A DNA stretch of 64,000 bases from Agrobacterium tumefaciens (GTDB lineage Bacteria; Pseudomonadota; Alphaproteobacteria; Rhizobiales; Rhizobiaceae). Position 1 is the stretch's first letter. Each line of letters opens with the position of its first letter. The position numbers were made by a program, and so were the translations under genes. The notes beneath the pieces were generated by a model. That model was not told the DNA's origin and did no database searches. It saw nothing but the letters and a program-made list of their open reading frames with translations. The stretch spans positions 30,309 to 94,308 of the forward strand of contig NZ_WJOK01000021.1 in the NCBI RefSeq assembly GCF_009649785.1, read 5' to 3'. Below, piece by piece: positions 62,438-64,000 of the stretch.

Positions 62438-63882
62438 TGTACGGCCCGGTTCTGGAAGGGCGGGGCGATTTCGGCGAGTGGCGTGATGCGGCGCGCGCGG
62501 CTCTCGCCGCCAATGTGCCGCCGGAGGCGATTGACTGGCGGTTGCGGGATGAGAAAGGCGGGCTTCTCGATTTTGCCGGAGAGCCTTTGCCGGCGGCCCG
62601 TGCGGATGACGTGCAGGTGTCCGTTCCAGCCTCCTTCGTGACGTTGGCGCAAGCGATTATCTGTCATAGCGATCCGGGTCGTTTCGCACTGCTTTACCGG
62701 TTGCTGTGGCGGCTGAAGCGGGATCGCGCCCTGTTGCAGTTGAAGTCCGATGCGGATGTTTCCGAAGCCCGGCAGCTTGAAAAATCGGTCCGCCGCGATT
62801 GTCACAAGATGACGGCCTTTGTTCGCTTCAAGGAATTATCCTTGCTGCAGGGGCAGGGCGGGCGGCGGCGCTTCGTTGCATGGTTCGAGCCGGATCACTT
62901 CATCGTCGAGCGCACCGCCCCGTTTTTCCAGCGGCGGTTCACGGATATGGACTGGCTGATCGCGACACCGAACGGCTCCGCGCGGTGGGACGGAAACGTG
63001 CTGGAGACATTGCGGCAGGCCGCTTCCAAGCCTGAGCTGACGGATGAAACGGACGAGCTGTGGCGAACTTATTATGCCAATATATTCAATCCGGCGCGTC
63101 TGAAGATAAAAGCGATGACGGCAGAGATGCCAAAGAAATACTGGAAAAATTTGCCGGAAGCCGAGCTTATTCCAGGTCTCGTTCTCGGTGCCGAGGCGCG
63201 GGTGCTGGAGATGGCGGCAAAGGCTGCGAGCCAGCCGCAACCATTCCATCACCGCCTGCAGGCCGCGGCCTCGGCGCGTGAAGAGCCGCCACCGGCGCCG
63301 GACGGTACGCTCGCTTCATTGGCGCGGGAGGCTGGCCAATGCACGCGCTGCGCCCTGCATTGCAAGGCAACGCAGACAGTATTCGGCATGGGACCTGAAG
63401 ATGCGAAAGTGATGATCGTCGGGGAACAGCCGGGAGATCACGAGGATCTTGCCGGAAAACCTTTCGTCGGTCCCGCTGGTCAGTTGTTCGACCGGACGTT
63501 GGTTGAAGCCGGTATTGACCGCAAAAAGCTTTATGTCACCAACGCCGTCAAACACTTCAAATACGAGGCTCGCGGCAAGCGGCGCATCCACCAGCGACCG
63601 GATGCGGGCGAGGTGCAGCAATGCCGCTGGTGGCTTAACAAGGAAATCGAGCTGGTACGGCCGAAGCTTATCGTTGCCATGGGTGCAACTGCGCTTTATG
63701 CGCTGACAGGCGGCAAGGAAAAGGTCTCCGAGGTTCGGGGTCGCCCGATACCGATGCAGGAGGAGCGGACGCTTTTTGTCACGGTGCACCCTTCCTATCT
63801 TCTTCGCCTTCCCGACTCGCAGCAGAAGGAGGCGGAAATGCAGAATTTCAGGAATGAAATTGATTTTATAAGATTATTCTAA
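62437..63882 (+). CDS. udgX: DUF4130-UdgX fusion: uracil-DNA-binding repair protein
   Basis: 481 residues. Residues ~1-270 are the DUF4130 domain (radical-SAM-linked partner, TIGR03915 type). Residues ~285-481 are a family-4-like uracil-DNA glycosylase of the UdgX class: Fe-S cysteines CTRCALHC, motif A GEQPGDHEDLAGKPFVGPAGQLF (from ~329), and the UdgX-specific loop K381-R-R-I-H385-Q-R-P. Motif B follows as H451-P-S-Y-L-L-R. In characterised UdgX the loop His bonds covalently to the sugar after uracil excision. TGATG overlap with the upstream gene; GTG 62434 is an alternative start. Confidence 0.9.
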   Translation: MYGPVLEGRGDFGEWRDAARAALAANVPPEAIDWRLRDEKGGLLDFAGEPLPAARADDVQVSVPASFVTLAQAIICHSDPGRFALLYRLLWRLKRDRALLQLKSDADVSEARQLEKSVRRDCHKMTAFVRFKELSLLQGQGGRRRFVAWFEPDHFIVERTAPFFQRRFTDMDWLIATPNGSARWDGNVLETLRQAASKPELTDETDELWRTYYANIFNPARLKIKAMTAEMPKKYWKNLPEAELIPGLVLGAEARVLEMAAKAASQPQPFHHRLQAAASAREEPPPAPDGTLASLAREAGQCTRCALHCKATQTVFGMGPEDAKVMIVGEQPGDHEDLAGKPFVGPAGQLFDRTLVEAGIDRKKLYVTNAVKHFKYEARGKRRIHQRPDAGEVQQCRWWLNKEIELVRPKLIVAMGATALYALTGGKEKVSEVRGRPIPMQEERTLFVTVHPSYLLRLPDSQQKEAEMQNFRNEIDFIRLF

Positions 63883-64000
63883 TAGACTGTTTTGTGTGTT
63901 GCTATGCTATATTGGATGATCATCGATATCTTCATCGATATGATTAAATTTTTGTTTATTGGTTATTTTTATTGAAATTTTATACTTGATACCATAATTC
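63883..64000. other. AT-rich intergenic tail
   Basis: About 118 bases, strongly AT-rich compared with the rest of the window, after udgX. ATCGATATCTTCATCGATAT forms a short direct/inverted repeat. No gene start is seen before the window ends. Confidence 0.35.

Overview
The window is chromosomal DNA of an alphaproteobacterium of the Rhizobiaceae, most probably Agrobacterium or a close Rhizobium relative. The evidence is the trxB-lsrB-tandem AbcR sRNA locus with lpsB-greA next to it, the free-standing petA-petB-petC operon, the petP/petR-type regulators, an alphaproteobacterial direct-repeat SOS box (GAAC-N7-GAAC), a full CtrA box, and short palindromic repeats of rhizobial style. There is no phage, insertion sequence, CRISPR array, rRNA or tRNA that I can see. 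It is mostly core genome with a few less-described units. The species name is an inference.

Layout. 1-7.9 kb: a Na/Pi symporter cut by the left edge, trmL, a decayed phosphoesterase, a leader region with an 18-codon upstream ORF, then two paralogous half-size ABC exporters and an endonuclease/exonuclease/phosphatase protein. 8.2-12.1 kb: cytochrome bc1 operon petABC, a GFA protein, apt. 12.1-21.1 kb, mostly minus strand: methyltransferase, two MaoC hydratases, ychF, clpS (plus), GNAT, pth, a periplasmic binding protein paired with a membrane GGDEF-EAL protein, rplY. The last pair splits the usual rplY-pth neighbourhood. 21.4-28.6 kb: MHYT-GGDEF-EAL protein, a shortened AcoR-type regulator with an aldehyde dehydrogenase, a chemoreceptor.

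28.8-32.3 kb: a tightly overlapping operon of GT2, lipid-A N-terminal-domain protein, GT39/83 and PAP2 phosphatase, probably lipid-linked sugar modification of the envelope. 32.5-38.6 kb (minus): prs, a lipoprotein, an M24/creatinase-fold protein, pgeF, an NDUFAF7-type methyltransferase, lgt. 38.9-41.3 kb (plus): ubiK-like, ybjN-like, proC, csaA. 41.4-44.0 kb (minus): MarR, OmpR-type regulator and histidine kinase (petP/petR-like plus kinase). 44.2-48.9 kb: SH3 protein, MBL-fold hydrolase, cold-shock protein with a structured leader, EamA transporter, small membrane protein, EAL protein. 49.1-54.5 kb: aatA, Ca2+/H+ antiporter, DUF2188, a LysR regulator divergent from an SDR plus membrane protein pair.

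54.6-60.98 kb: NerA-type ene-reductase, ArsR regulator, tandem sRNAs AbcR2/AbcR1, lsrB, trxB, lrp, lpsB, greA. 61.2-63.9 kb: a radical-SAM protein and a DUF4130-UdgX fusion in one operon. A perfect SOS box lies on its promoter, marking a DNA-damage-induced uracil-DNA repair unit. The last ~120 bases are AT-rich and hold nothing I can call.
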